Notes: a model not told the origin generated them from the letters alone. A stretch of 64,000 nucleotides of DNA from Burkholderia anthina (GCF_001547525.1 NZ_CM003768.1:2046001-2110000); one strand, 5' to 3'; counted from the first letter of the stretch, positions 1 to 12,690 are shown. Translations and numbers: made by a program.

Positions 1-492
1 CGCGATCTCGCGCGTCATCTCGACGTGCGGCACCTGATCCTCGCCGACCGGCACGAGCGAGCCGCGATACAGCAGGATGTCGGCGGCCATCAGCACCGGG
101 TAGCCGAGGAAGCCGTAGGTGGACAGGTCCTTGTCCTTCAGCTTCTCCATCTGCTCCTTGTAGGTCGGCACGCGTTCGAGCCAGCCGAGCGGCGTGCTCA
201 TGCCGAGCAGCAGCGCGAGTTCCGCGTGCTCGGGCACCTTGCTCTGGATGAACAGCGTCGCCTGCGCCGGATCGATGCCGGACGCGAGCCAGTCGATCAG
301 CACGTCCCATACGTTCTTCTCGATGACCTCGGGCGTCTCGTAGTGCGTCGTCAGCGCATGCCAGTCGACGACGCAGAAGAAGCACGGGTACTCGGACTGC
401 AGCTTCACCCAGTTTTTCAGCACGCCGTGGTAATGACCGAGGTGCAGCGATCCGGTGGGTCGCATGCCGGAGAAAATACGTTCTGGGAACAT
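1..492 (-). CDS. trpS: Tryptophan--tRNA ligase, N-terminal part (cut by window edge)
   Basis: Class I aminoacyl-tRNA synthetase that charges tRNA-Trp in the cytoplasm. Only the first 164 codons are inside the window; the remainder, including the KMSKS loop, lies to the left. The N-terminus carries SGMRPTGSLHLGHYHG, whose HLGH is the family's HIGH-type ATP-binding motif. The ATG at 490-492 lies 8 bases after the stop of the upstream metalloprotease gene, so the two are probably co-transcribed. The identification is secure from the motif and the colinear Rossmann-fold sequence. The C-terminal half cannot be judged. Confidence 0.93.
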   Translation of the reverse strand, partial: MFPERIFSGMRPTGSLHLGHYHGVLKNWVKLQSEYPCFFCVVDWHALTTHYETPEVIEKNVWDVLIDWLASGIDPAQATLFIQSKVPEHAELALLLGMSTPLGWLERVPTYKEQMEKLKDKDLSTYGFLGYPVLMAADILLYRGSLVPVGEDQVPHVEMTREIA

Positions 493-500
493 GATTGTCG

Positions 501-1163
501 TTAGAAAAGCGAGGCGAAGGGAGACAGGATGGCGCTCAGCACGGCATAGCCGACATTGACGAGCGGACGCAGCCAGAAGTTCGTCAGCACGCCCGTCGTG
601 ACGAGCACGAGGACGATGATGAAACCGTACGGCTCGATGCGCGACAGCGCGATCGATTGCCGGGTCGGCAGCAGCGCCGCCAGGATGCGGCCGCCGTCGA
701 GCGGCGGCAGCGGAAAGAGGTTCAGCACGCCGAGCACGAGGTTCGCGCTGACGCCGGCCAACGCCATGCGCGTGAAGAACGGCTCGTCGACGCCGACGGC
801 CGGCAGCACGAGGGTCAGCACGCCCCAGACGAGCGCCTGCACGAAGTTGCAGGCCGGGCCCGCGAGCGCGACCCACAGGCTGCCCCAGCGCGGATTGCGC
901 AGGTTGCCGAACGACACCGGCACCGGCTTCGCATAGCCGAACAGGAACGCGCCGCCGGTGAGGAAGTACATCGCGAGCGGAATGGCGATCGTGCCGAGCG
1001 GATCGATGTGACGCATCGGATTGAACGACACGCGCCCCATCGCGTAGGCGGTATTGTCGCCGAGCAGACGCGCGGCATAGCCATGCGCGGCCTCGTGCAG
1101 CGTGATCGCGAAGATCACGGGTAGCGCGTAGACGGCGATGGTCTGTATCAGGGAAGCATCCAT
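501..1163 (-). CDS. Site-2 protease family (M50) membrane metalloprotease
   Basis: Small integral-membrane zinc metallopeptidase of the M50 family, 220 residues. The zinc motif HEAAH is at residues 23-27 inside the first transmembrane helix, and the second metal-binding motif, NLFPLPPLDGG, is near residues 148-158. Several further hydrophobic segments fit a minimal core with no PDZ domain, unlike RseP. The substrate is unknown; proteins of this short type have no established target. It sits between yciO (47 bases upstream) and trpS (8 bases downstream) in an apparent operon. The family call is firm, the biological role open. Confidence 0.88.
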   Translation of the reverse strand: MDASLIQTIAVYALPVIFAITLHEAAHGYAARLLGDNTAYAMGRVSFNPMRHIDPLGTIAIPLAMYFLTGGAFLFGYAKPVPVSFGNLRNPRWGSLWVALAGPACNFVQALVWGVLTLVLPAVGVDEPFFTRMALAGVSANLVLGVLNLFPLPPLDGGRILAALLPTRQSIALSRIEPYGFIIVLVLVTTGVLTNFWLRPLVNVGYAVLSAILSPFASLF

Positions 1164-1210
1164 ATCGCGTTATTGTAACAAGCGCACTCGCGCAAAAATG
1201 GCACGGCGCG

Positions 1211-1843
1211 TCATGCGGCCGAGAGCCCGAAGGGTTCGAGGGAGCCGCGCCCGGCGCGCACGAGTTCGGGCGCATCGCCGGTCAGGTCGATCACCGTCGA
1301 CGGCTCGCGCGGGCACGCGCCGCCGTCGATCACGAGGTCGACCTGTTTCTCGAGCCGCGTGCGGATTTCCTCGGGATCGTTCAGCGGTTCGTCGTCCGGC
1401 GGCAGGATCAGCGTCGTGCCGAGCAGCGGCTGACCGAGCGACTCCAGCAGCGCGAGCGTGATCGCGTGATCGGGCACGCGCAGCCCGATCGTCTTGCGCG
1501 ACGGGTGCGACAGCCGGCGCGGCACTTCCTTCGTCGCCTGCAGGATGAACACGTACGGGCCCGGCGTCACCGACTTGATCTGCCGGTACTGGCGGTTGTC
1601 GACCATCGCGAAATTGGCGAGCTCCGACAGGTCGCGCACGAGCAGCGACAGATGCTGCTTTTCGTCGAGGCCGCGAATCCGGCGCACGCGCTCGACCGCG
1701 TCCTTGTCGTCGAGATGGCACGCGAGCGCATAGCTCGAATCGGTCGGCATCGCGATCACGCCGCCCTTGCTGACGATCTCCACCGCCTGCTTGATCAGGC
1801 GCGGCTGCGGATTATCCGGATGAATCCTGAAGTACTGGGACAT
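1211..1843 (-). CDS. yciO: YciO-type protein of the Sua5/YrdC/YciO family
   Basis: 210-residue YrdC-fold protein. Relatives make threonylcarbamoyl-AMP for tRNA t6A synthesis. The N-terminal segment GGVIAMPTDSSYALAC, followed by RIRGLDEKQHLSLLVRD, is the nucleotide and bicarbonate/threonine-binding region in the form typical of the YciO branch rather than TsaC. There is no C-terminal Sua5 domain. The gene follows rnm, the same adjacency as rnm(yciV)-yciO in Escherichia coli, which supports the YciO assignment. Whether it supplies t6A itself cannot be decided; a TsaC/Sua5 paralogue elsewhere would argue against it. Confidence 0.82.
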   Translation of the reverse strand: MSQYFRIHPDNPQPRLIKQAVEIVSKGGVIAMPTDSSYALACHLDDKDAVERVRRIRGLDEKQHLSLLVRDLSELANFAMVDNRQYRQIKSVTPGPYVFILQATKEVPRRLSHPSRKTIGLRVPDHAITLALLESLGQPLLGTTLILPPDDEPLNDPEEIRTRLEKQVDLVIDGGACPREPSTVIDLTGDAPELVRAGRGSLEPFGLSAA

Positions 1844-1915
1844 GGGGACACGTAAAGAGGGAGAAGTCGGATGCGCGCAGCGGCGGCGACACGGGCGGCC
1901 CGAAGCCGCCCGGCG

Positions 1916-2746
1916 TCAGAGCCAGCGCTCCCAGACCGGCGTCAGGTCGGGCGGCAGCGGCGGCAGGCTGCCGAGCTCGATGCGGCCCTCGCCCGGCGCA
2001 TGGAAATCCGAACCGCGCGATACTTCGAAGCCGAAGCGGCGCGCGACGTCCGCGTATTCGCGGTACTGGTCGGGCGTGTGGCTGCCCGTGATGACCTCGA
2101 TCGCGCGGCCGCCGAGATCGATGAACTCGCCGAAGAACGCGTCGAATTCGACCGGCGTATAGCGATAGCGGCCCGGATGCGCGACCACCGCTTCGCCGCC
2201 TGCCGCGCGGATCCAGCCGACCGCGTCGGACAACGACGCCCAGCGATGCGGGACGAAGCCGGGCTTGCCGTCGCCGAGCAGGCGGTCGAACACGTCGGAC
2301 GTCGACTCGGCATGGCCGTTTTCGACGAGAAAGCGGGCGAAGTGCGTGCGCGAGATCAGGTCGGGATTGGACACGTATTTCAGCGCGCCTTCGTAGGCGC
2401 CAGGAATGCCGAGCGTCGCGAGCTGCTCCGCGATCGCCAGCGCGCGCGCCGCGCGGCCGTGGCGCGTGCGGTACAGGCCGTCGACCAGCGCCGGATGGGC
2501 GGGATCGATGTTCAGCCCGACGATGTGCACGGTGCGCGACGCCCACGTGACCGAAATCTCGACGCCGCTCAGGTAGCGCATGCCGAGCGCTTCCGCCTCG
2601 CTGCGCGCCGCCGCCTGGCCGCCGATCTCGTCGTGGTCGGTCAGCGCCCACAGGGTCACGCCGCCCGCATGCGCGCGGCGCGCGACGTCGGCAGGCGACA
2701 GCAACCCGTCGGAAACATTGGAATGGCAGTGGAGATCGGCGTTCAT
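1916..2746 (-). CDS. rnm: PHP-domain phosphoesterase, RNase AM / 3',5'-nucleoside bisphosphatase
   Basis: PHP-superfamily metal-dependent phosphoesterase of about 276 residues, related to E. coli RNase AM (YciV), which trims 5' ends of small RNA fragments and 5S/23S rRNA and hydrolyses 3',5'-nucleoside bisphosphates. Metal-ligand motifs visible are ADLHCHSNVSDG at the N-terminus, ALTDHDEIGG, VVAHPGRY and SRGSDFHAPGE near the C-terminus. ATG 2744-2746 is preferred over an upstream in-frame ATG three codons earlier because the PHP strand begins directly there. It precedes yciO by 72 bases. Confidence 0.85.
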   Translation of the reverse strand: MNADLHCHSNVSDGLLSPADVARRAHAGGVTLWALTDHDEIGGQAAARSEAEALGMRYLSGVEISVTWASRTVHIVGLNIDPAHPALVDGLYRTRHGRAARALAIAEQLATLGIPGAYEGALKYVSNPDLISRTHFARFLVENGHAESTSDVFDRLLGDGKPGFVPHRWASLSDAVGWIRAAGGEAVVAHPGRYRYTPVEFDAFFGEFIDLGGRAIEVITGSHTPDQYREYADVARRFGFEVSRGSDFHAPGEGRIELGSLPPLPPDLTPVWERWL

Positions 2747-2828
2747 TATCAGCATCGCAGGTAAGGCCTCATTCTACTGCAACGCCGCAATTGCGCCGCC
2801 CGCGTGCCCTGCCGCCGGCGCCACGCGC

Positions 2829-3719
2829 CTACGCGCAGAACGCCTCGATCAGCGCCGCGATCTGCTCGGGCTGGTCGTGATGCACCATGTGGCCGGCATC
2901 CTCGACGAGCTTCTCGCGCCAGTCGGGAAATGCATTGAAGCGCGCCTTGAATTCGGGCAGCGGGATGTCGCCGGCAAGGTGCGCGAGCGTCGGCGAATTG
3001 ACGGCCTCGACGTGCAGCACCTTCGCACGCACCTGCTTCCAGATGGCCATGACTTCGTCGAGCCGGTACAGCAGCGGGCCCGGCATCTTGTGCGCCGGGT
3101 CCGCCAGCAGATGGTAGAGGCCGTCGTCGCCGCGTTTCGACCAGTGGGCGGCCAGAAACGCGGCGCGGCGCGGGTCGAGCCGCGGATTGGTCTTGATCAG
3201 GCGCGCCGCCACGTCGTCGAGCGATGCGTACGGCCGCAGCGCGGGCGGCTCGCGCAGTTCGTCGAGCCAGCCGCGCAGCCGGCGCGGCGCCTGGTCGGCT
3301 CGCGCCGGCGCGAGCCCGAAACCTTCGAGGTCGACGACGCGCCGCACGCGTTCCGGCCGCGCGCCGGCATACAGGCACACGACGTTCGCGCCCATGCTGT
3401 GTCCGACCAGGTTGATCTCGCCGGTCGGTGCGTAGCGGTCGACGAGCGCATCGAGGTCGCCCAGGTATTCGTGGAACCAGTAGTGACCGCCGCCCTGTCG
3501 CGCGACCGGCCAGTCGGACAGCCCGAAGCCGCGCGCGTCGGGCGCGATCACCTGCCAGTCGCCGGCGAGCGCATCGACGACGAACTGGAACGACGCCGCG
3601 ACGTCCATCCAGCCGTGCAGCATGAACAGCGTCGGCGCGTCGGGCCGGCCCCAGCGCCGCACATGCAGCCGGACGCCGCGCACCGTGACGAAATCGGAAA
3701 CAGAACTCGAGGCACTCAT
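2829..3719 (-). CDS. Alpha/beta-hydrolase fold protein
   Basis: 296-residue serine hydrolase of the alpha/beta fold. Visible are the oxyanion motif LHGWMD, the nucleophile elbow VGHSMGANV and a late DAGHMVHHDQPEQ carrying the catalytic histidine. The substrate is unknown; the sequence is near esterases and epoxide-hydrolase-like enzymes but has no feature that fixes chemistry. The ATG at 3717-3719 is chosen; the open frame extends four codons to a TTG without better signals. It stands alone between rnm and the DUF455 gene, all on the same strand. Confidence 0.82.
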   Translation of the reverse strand: MSASSSVSDFVTVRGVRLHVRRWGRPDAPTLFMLHGWMDVAASFQFVVDALAGDWQVIAPDARGFGLSDWPVARQGGGHYWFHEYLGDLDALVDRYAPTGEINLVGHSMGANVVCLYAGARPERVRRVVDLEGFGLAPARADQAPRRLRGWLDELREPPALRPYASLDDVAARLIKTNPRLDPRRAAFLAAHWSKRGDDGLYHLLADPAHKMPGPLLYRLDEVMAIWKQVRAKVLHVEAVNSPTLAHLAGDIPLPEFKARFNAFPDWREKLVEDAGHMVHHDQPEQIAALIEAFCA

Positions 3720-3895
3720 CGCAGCCGCCAAAAAAGAATGGTCGTTCGATTATAACGGCGACGCTCCGGTTCCGGCGGCCGGCAATCGAGGTGCCGCTCT
3801 AGCGGCGAGGTCGTTCGAGGGCCGGCCGGCAGACACCATCGGCGAGACGCGCGAGCCGGCCCACGACCACCCGGACGCGGCCGAACGCGATCCGG

Positions 3896-4753
3896 CTAAT
3901 GCGCGGGGCGCCCGTCCGCCGCGTCCTGCGCGGCCAGTTCGTCGAGTTCGACCTGCTCGAAGCCGGCATCGCGCCGCGCATCGAAATTGAACGGGCCACG
4001 CAGCCGCGGCGCGTGGTACTGCTCGGCGAGCTGTCGATAGGTCGGCACGGGGTCGCGGCCGGCTGCGTCGCACAGATGGCGGAACCAGCGGTTGCCGATC
4101 GCGACATGGCCGATTTCGTCGCGCAGGATCACGTCGAGGATCGCGGCCGACGCATCGTCGCCCGCCTGCACGAGCCGCGCGCGGATCGGCGGCGACGCGT
4201 CGAGCCCGCGGGCCTCGAGCGTGCGCGGCACGAGCGCCATGCGCGCCAGCACGTCGCCCTTGGTCCGCTCGCACATCTCCCACAGCCCGTTGTGCGCGGG
4301 AAAATCGCCGTATGCACGCCCGAATGCCGCGAGACGATCGGACAGCAGCGTGAAGTGATAGGCCTCCTCGGCCGCGACCTTCAGCCAGTCCGCGTAGAAC
4401 GCGTCGGGCATGCCCGCGAAGCGCCAGACCGCGTCGAGCGCCAGGTTGATCGCATTGAATTCGATATGGGCGAGCGCGTGCAGCAGCACGGCGCGCCCTT
4501 CGGGCGATCGCATGCTGCGCCGCTGCAACTCGCGCGGCTCGACGAGCGGCGGCCGCGCCGGGCGCCCGGGCAGATCGGCCGGTTCGCGCAGTTGAAGCGA
4601 TGGCACGATCGCGGCCTGCCCGGCCCGCAGCGCATGGTGCAGCGCGCGTACCTGCGCGGCTTTCGCCGCCGGCTCGGCAGCTCGCAGCGCATCGAGCGCC
4701 ACGCTGCGCACACAGGCGGGCGCCGTGCCGAAAGAAGAAGACGCGATGCTCAT
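3896..4753 (-). CDS. DUF455 family ferritin-like protein
   Basis: Uncharacterised ferritin-like four-helix protein (COG2833/DUF455), about 285 residues. Helices carry acidic and His ligand patterns expected of a carboxylate-bridged di-iron site: HALAHIEFNAINLALD, AEEAYHFTLL and LRDEIGHVAIGNRWF. The function of the family is not established. The ATG at 4751-4753 is chosen because residues upstream in the open frame are low-complexity and overlap the promoter of the divergent carbonic anhydrase gene. The divergent arrangement, with the two starts about 145 bases apart, suggests a shared control region. Confidence 0.8.
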   Translation of the reverse strand: MSIASSSFGTAPACVRSVALDALRAAEPAAKAAQVRALHHALRAGQAAIVPSLQLREPADLPGRPARPPLVEPRELQRRSMRSPEGRAVLLHALAHIEFNAINLALDAVWRFAGMPDAFYADWLKVAAEEAYHFTLLSDRLAAFGRAYGDFPAHNGLWEMCERTKGDVLARMALVPRTLEARGLDASPPIRARLVQAGDDASAAILDVILRDEIGHVAIGNRWFRHLCDAAGRDPVPTYRQLAEQYHAPRLRGPFNFDARRDAGFEQVELDELAAQDAADGRPAH

Positions 4754-4804
4754 AAACAGGGACACCTTGCGTACGCGGCGTGGGAGCACAGGCACGCGAC
4801 GGTT

Positions 4805-4810
4805 TACAAT
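4805..4810 (+). promoter_or_regulatory. Candidate -10 box (TACAAT) for the gamma-carbonic anhydrase gene
   Basis: TACAAT lies about 90 bases before the GTG start at 4899 in the divergent region between the DUF455 gene and the carbonic anhydrase gene. No strong -35 hexamer is visible, so this is a weak sigma-70 candidate. Confidence 0.35.
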
Positions 4811-4898
4811 ATGCGTTTGTTCCGCGGCGCCAGGCGCCGGGCAAACCGGACGCGCCATTCTACCGGCGCCCGTCATCGAAGATCACCAAGGAGACTCC

Positions 4899-5423
4899 GT
4901 GACGATCTACAAGCTGGGCGATACGGCCCCGACGATCCACGAAAGCGTATTCGTCGCCGATACGGCGGCCATCATCGGTAAGGTCGTGCTCGAGGAAAAC
5001 GCGAGCGTATGGTTCGGCGCGACGATTCGCGGCGACAACGAGACGATTGCGGTCGGCGCCGGCAGCAACGTCCAGGAAGGCGCCGTTTTGCATACCGACC
5101 CGGGGTTTCCGCTGACGATTGCCGAGAACGTGACGATCGGGCACCAGGCGATGCTGCACGGCTGCACGATCGGCGAAGGTTCGCTGATCGGGATTCAGGC
5201 GGTGGTCTTGAATGGCGCGGTCATCGGCCGCAACTGTCTGGTTGGTGCCGGCGCGGTCGTGACGGAAGGCAAGACGTTCCCGGACAACTCGCTGATTCTC
5301 GGCGCACCGGCGAAAGTCGTGCGCGAGCTGTCGGCCGAAGACATCGCGCGGCTGCGCGCAAACGCGAAGACGTATGTCGAGCGGCGCGCGCATTTCAAGG
5401 AGCAACTCGTGCGGATCGGGTGA
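4899..5423 (+). CDS. Gamma-class carbonic anhydrase family protein
   Basis: Left-handed parallel beta-helix protein of 174 residues built of hexapeptide repeats, in the gamma-carbonic anhydrase / YrdA / PaaY group. The three histidines that bind the metal at the trimer interface are at residues 65, 82 and 87 (HTDPG and GHQAMLHGC). The GTG start at 4899-4901 is chosen because AAGGAG precedes it by a good distance and the conserved fold begins there; the open frame runs further upstream without a fold. Many homologues with these ligands are weakly active or inactive as anhydrases, so the enzymatic role is inferred. Confidence 0.85.
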   Translation: MTIYKLGDTAPTIHESVFVADTAAIIGKVVLEENASVWFGATIRGDNETIAVGAGSNVQEGAVLHTDPGFPLTIAENVTIGHQAMLHGCTIGEGSLIGIQAVVLNGAVIGRNCLVGAGAVVTEGKTFPDNSLILGAPAKVVRELSAEDIARLRANAKTYVERRAHFKEQLVRIG

Positions 5424-5448
5424 TTCGCACGGATTTCAAGGAAGAAGA

Positions 5449-6399
5449 GTGAGCGACCAGTTACAGAAATTCATGTTCAATGCGGCGCCCGTGCGCGGCG
5501 AGATCGTTTCGCTGCGCAACACGTGGCAGGAGGTGCTCGCCCGCCGCGACTACCCTGCCCCCGTGCGCACGGTGCTCGGCGAGATGATGGCCGCGTGCGC
5601 GCTGCTGTCGGCGAACCTGAAATTTCACGGCACCCTGATCATGCAGATCTTCGGCGACGGGCCGGTGCAGATGCTGGTCGTCCAGTGCGGGTCCGATCTG
5701 TCGATGCGTGCGACCGCGAAGTTCTCGGGTGACGCCGCGCAGACGATCGGCGACGACACGCGCTTCGCATCGCTCGTCAACGCGAGCGGCCACGGCCGCT
5801 GCGTGATCACGCTCGACCCGGCCGACAAGCTGCCGGGTCAGCAGCCGTATCAGGGCATCGTGCCGCTGAACGGCGTCGACGGCCCGCTCGAATCGGTGTC
5901 GCAGGTGCTCGAGCAGTACATGCGCCACTCGGAACAGCTCGACACGCGGCTGTGGCTCGCCGCCGATCGCGACCGCGCGGTCGGCATGCTGCTGCAGAAG
6001 CTGCCGGGCGACGGCGGCATCGTGCCGCGCAACGCCGAAACCGATATCGACACGTGGGAACGCGTGTGCACGCTCGGCGGCACGCTGTCCGCGAAGGAAC
6101 TGCTGGAGGTCGAACCGGAAGTGGTGTTCCGGCGGCTGTTCTGGCAGGAAAACGTCCAGCACTTCGAACCGGCCGGCACGCGCTTCCAGTGCTCGTGTTC
6201 GCGCGAGAAGGTCGGTGCGATGCTGCGCATGCTCGGTCGCGAAGAAGTCGACAGCGTGATCGTCGAGCGCGGCCACGTCGAGATCCACTGCGAATTCTGC
6301 AACCAGCGCTACGAATTCGATCCGGTCGACGTCGCGCAACTGTTCGCGGCGCCCGGTGTCGAAACCGGTATCGCGCCCGCGACCGACCAGCGTCACTGA
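5449..6399 (+). CDS. hslO: Redox-regulated chaperone Hsp33
   Basis: Holdase chaperone activated by oxidation, 316 residues. The C-terminal zinc switch has the expected CxC (C248, C250) and CxxC (C281, C284) motifs spaced by 30 residues. Loss of zinc and disulfide formation on oxidative stress unfold the linker and expose the client-binding surface. The start is GTG at 5449-5451 behind AAGGAAGAAG; it is 25 bases after the carbonic anhydrase stop, so the two genes likely share a transcript. Confidence 0.95.
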   Translation: MSDQLQKFMFNAAPVRGEIVSLRNTWQEVLARRDYPAPVRTVLGEMMAACALLSANLKFHGTLIMQIFGDGPVQMLVVQCGSDLSMRATAKFSGDAAQTIGDDTRFASLVNASGHGRCVITLDPADKLPGQQPYQGIVPLNGVDGPLESVSQVLEQYMRHSEQLDTRLWLAADRDRAVGMLLQKLPGDGGIVPRNAETDIDTWERVCTLGGTLSAKELLEVEPEVVFRRLFWQENVQHFEPAGTRFQCSCSREKVGAMLRMLGREEVDSVIVERGHVEIHCEFCNQRYEFDPVDVAQLFAAPGVETGIAPATDQRH

Positions 6400-6547
6400 G
6401 CCACGCGTGAGCCGCGCGCCCGTGCCCGCCACCGGCGCGGCACGGGCGCATAATGACGCACGAGCGCCGCACGCGCGGCTCAGGCGCCGGAGGTTCGGCC
6501 TTCGGCACGAGCCGCTTTCCACGGTCGGCGCACCGCAGGAGAAACAC

Positions 6548-6913
6548 ATGAATCGCCGCCTCTTTTGCGCCATCCGCACCATCGTCCTGACGAGCATGGC
6601 CGCCGGCACGCTCGCGCTTGCCGGCTGCGCGATGCCGCCGCCGACTTCCACGATCCTGAGCCGCCTGCCCGAACCGGGCGCGTCGGGTGGTCAGCCGCCC
6701 GTGCTGTCGAGCGCCGAACGCAAGCGCTACGACGAGATCGATCAGCAAGTCCTGCGCGAGCAGAACAGCGCGATGGCGGCGGAAGCGGCCGCGCGCGCGT
6801 GGGCTTATTACTCGCCGCCGCCCGTGACGGTCTACGGCGGATATTACGGCGGCGGATGGGGCAATCGCTGGGGCTCGGGTATCAGCTACGGCTACCCGGG
6901 CTGGTGGTGGTGA
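6548..6913 (+). CDS. Small lipoprotein with Gly/Tyr/Trp-rich tail
   Basis: 121-residue predicted lipoprotein. The signal peptide ends in a lipobox ALAGC with the lipidated cysteine at residue 27. The mature part has a short helical stretch (SSAERKRYDEIDQQVLREQN) and ends in an aromatic, glycine-rich tail (YYGGGWGNRWG and PGWWW). The start ATG at 6548 follows AGGAGAAAC. I do not recognise a named family; it is a probable cell-envelope protein of unknown role. It is the last gene before a strong terminator and faces ftsB. Confidence 0.78.
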   Translation: MNRRLFCAIRTIVLTSMAAGTLALAGCAMPPPTSTILSRLPEPGASGGQPPVLSSAERKRYDEIDQQVLREQNSAMAAEAAARAWAYYSPPPVTVYGGYYGGGWGNRWGSGISYGYPGWWW

Positions 6914-6952
6914 GCAGGCATCGCCCGATCGATTGACGACTGGCAGGAAATA

Positions 6953-6980
6953 AAAAAGCGCGGCATTTCCCGCGCTTTTT
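6953..6980. terminator. Bidirectional intrinsic terminator between the lipoprotein gene and ftsB
   Basis: Perfect stem GCGCGG / CCGCGC extended by A/T pairs (6953-6963 with 6970-6980) and a six-base loop. A-run on the left and T-run on the right make it functional on both strands, fitting the convergent genes. Confidence 0.85.
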
Positions 6981-7002
6981 CAATGGGTTCGAGGTATCGC
7001 GC

Positions 7003-7428
7003 TCAGTGATGCGCGGCCTTGCCCTTGTCGCCGCCATGATGCCGCGACGGCTTCGTGATCGACTGCGGATTCGGCACGACCCGCACGGGCGCCGCCGAGA
7101 CGGTACCGCGCGTCGACGTATTCGCCGGCGTGTTGTTCGTCGGTCCCGCAGGCGCGTTCGGCGATACGAACTGCACGAATACTTCGCCGTCCTTGACCAT
7201 GCCCATCTCGTAGCGCGCACGCTCCTCGATCGCCGCGGTGCCGCTCTGCAGATCCTGCACTTCGCCGGCGGTGCGCTCGTTGCGCAGCTTCTCGTCCGCG
7301 TTCTTCCGGAGCTGGTCGTCGAGCTGCTGACGCAATTCATGCACCCGCAGCCAGCCGCCGTGTCCCCACCATAGGGGGTACTGAATGAGCGCCAGCAAGG
7401 CAATCAGGACGACAGTGACAAGCCGCAT
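7003..7428 (-). CDS. ftsB: Cell division protein FtsB
   Basis: Single-pass inner-membrane protein of the FtsQLB divisome subcomplex, 141 residues. It has a short N-terminal cytoplasmic end, one transmembrane helix ([18 protein letters not shown]), then a periplasmic coiled coil ([19 protein letters not shown]), and the conserved patch [21 protein letters not shown]. It is longer than the E. coli protein because of a low-complexity Thr/Pro/His tail after about residue 100. It lies 81 bases downstream of eno on the same strand, a conserved proteobacterial pairing. Confidence 0.92.
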   Translation of the reverse strand: MRLVTVVLIALLALIQYPLWWGHGGWLRVHELRQQLDDQLRKNADEKLRNERTAGEVQDLQSGTAAIEERARYEMGMVKDGEVFVQFVSPNAPAGPTNNTPANTSTRGTVSAAPVRVVPNPQSITKPSRHHGGDKGKAAHH

Positions 7429-7509
7429 GTAAGAGACGCAGATATAAGAAGCGCCGCTCCGCGCACAGGCACAGAGCGGCGTCGAGATGACGAACCCGAT
7501 AGTAGCGCG

Positions 7510-8823
<1,314 letters not shown>

Positions 8824-8899
8824 TCAAACTGCGACGGCGTGCGTGCCGGAACCGCTTTCGCTACAGACGCGCGAAGCCATCGCAAGGTTCATTCGATCT

Positions 8900-11460
<2,561 letters not shown>

Positions 11461-11598
11461 TCAGCAATTGACGCGATGATCGCGCCCTTTCGTACCGGCC
11501 CGCGCGGACCCGCGCCGGTCACGCGCGCCGACGCGAACCGGCCGGCCGGTGGCGCCACGCGCATGCGCCGGCGGGCGCTCGGCGCACGGGACGAAACG

Positions 11599-12456
11599 TC
11601 AGGCGCGCTTCGCGAGCGGCGCGCCGGCCTGCGAAATGCCGCCCGAAACGCCGCCCTCTTCCGCCTTCAGCGAATTCAGCATCCGCTGCAATGCGCGGGC
11701 GGTCTCGATCGGCCGCTCCATCGGGAACAGATGACTGCCTTCCAGCCATTCGATGCGCCCGCGCGTCGCACGGCGCGTCGCATCGAGCCCGACCTGCCGC
11801 ACCTCGCGCGAGCGCGTGCCGGCGAGAAAGCCGAGCGGCACCGGCGCGCCGTGCGCGAGCCGCGGGCCGAGCGTGTGCGGCAGCGTCCGGTAGATCAGGT
11901 ATTCGACCTGCCGGTCGAACGCGAGCGCGCGTGCGCCGTCGGGGCCGGCCTGCGGGATGCCGTAGTCGATATAGTCGGCGAGCATCCGTTCGTCCCAGCG
12001 CGCGAACGCGGGCTTCTCGCGGAAGTGCCGCCAGACTTCGTCGCGGCTCATCCAGCGCGTGCGCCGGTTGCGCGTCGCCGCGGCCGGCGACAGCCGCTCG
12101 TCGAGCCCCGCCCACTGGCTCGCGCGCAACGCGCCGGCACGCCAGCCCGCGATGATCGGCGAATCGATCATCACGACGCCGCGCACCCACTGCGGCTTCT
12201 TCAGCGCGGCCATCAGCGACAGGTAGCCGCCGAGCGAATGGCCGACGAGCCAGACCGGGCGCTCGTAGCGGCTGCCGATATCGTCGAGCAGTTGTTCGAC
12301 GAGATGCGGCCAGTCGCGCGTCACCGGGTAGCGGCGGTCGTGGCCGATCCGTTCGATGTAGCGCAGCTCGTAGTCGTCGGCGAGTTCGGCGAAGATCGTC
12401 CGGTACGTCGACGCCGGGAAGCCGTTCGCGTGCGAGAAGTGGAGGATGTCCTTCAA
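11599..12456 (-). CDS. Alpha/beta-fold hydrolase
   Basis: 285-residue alpha/beta hydrolase. It begins LHFSHANGFPASTYR, with the HANG oxyanion motif, and has the nucleophile elbow WLVGHSLGGYLSL. A C-terminal GSHLFPMERPIETA carries the likely catalytic histidine. The start appears to be TTG (12454-12456) behind GGAG; no in-frame ATG fits. Homologues are often labelled putative lipase or esterase without proof. It lies downstream of comEC, separated by a tandem hairpin repeat. Confidence 0.82.
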   Translation of the reverse strand: MKDILHFSHANGFPASTYRTIFAELADDYELRYIERIGHDRRYPVTRDWPHLVEQLLDDIGSRYERPVWLVGHSLGGYLSLMAALKKPQWVRGVVMIDSPIIAGWRAGALRASQWAGLDERLSPAAATRNRRTRWMSRDEVWRHFREKPAFARWDERMLADYIDYGIPQAGPDGARALAFDRQVEYLIYRTLPHTLGPRLAHGAPVPLGFLAGTRSREVRQVGLDATRRATRGRIEWLEGSHLFPMERPIETARALQRMLNSLKAEEGGVSGGISQAGAPLAKRA

Positions 12457-12477
12457 ATGCCGGTGTCTCCTTTGTCG

Positions 12478-12575
12478 ACGAGAGTTAGCGCTTTAGCGCT
12501 TACTCTCGTCCCATGCTTCGCGGTCGACGGGAGTTAGCGCTTTAGCGCCTACTCTCGTCCCATGCTTCGCGGTCG
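12478..12575. repeat. Two tandem 49-bp units, each with a 32-bp hairpin (REP-like)
   Basis: Unit 1 (12478-12526) and unit 2 (12527-12575) are near identical. Each starts with an imperfect palindrome (12478-12509 and 12527-12558) whose arms are ACGAGAGT and ACTCTCGT around AGCGCTTTAGCGCT. Each ends with CCCATGCTTCGCGGTCG. A third, degenerate unit of similar shape follows at about 12576-12612. The element fills the gap between comEC and the hydrolase gene. Confidence 0.85.
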
Positions 12576-12690
12576 CCGGGAAGGGGTGCGTCAGCGCTTA
12601 CGCCATTCCCCTGCGTCATATTTCTGTCGGAACCGGGCCGCGGCACGGCACGCCGGGCCGCCCGTCCCGATACGCCGGCCGTCGCCACGC

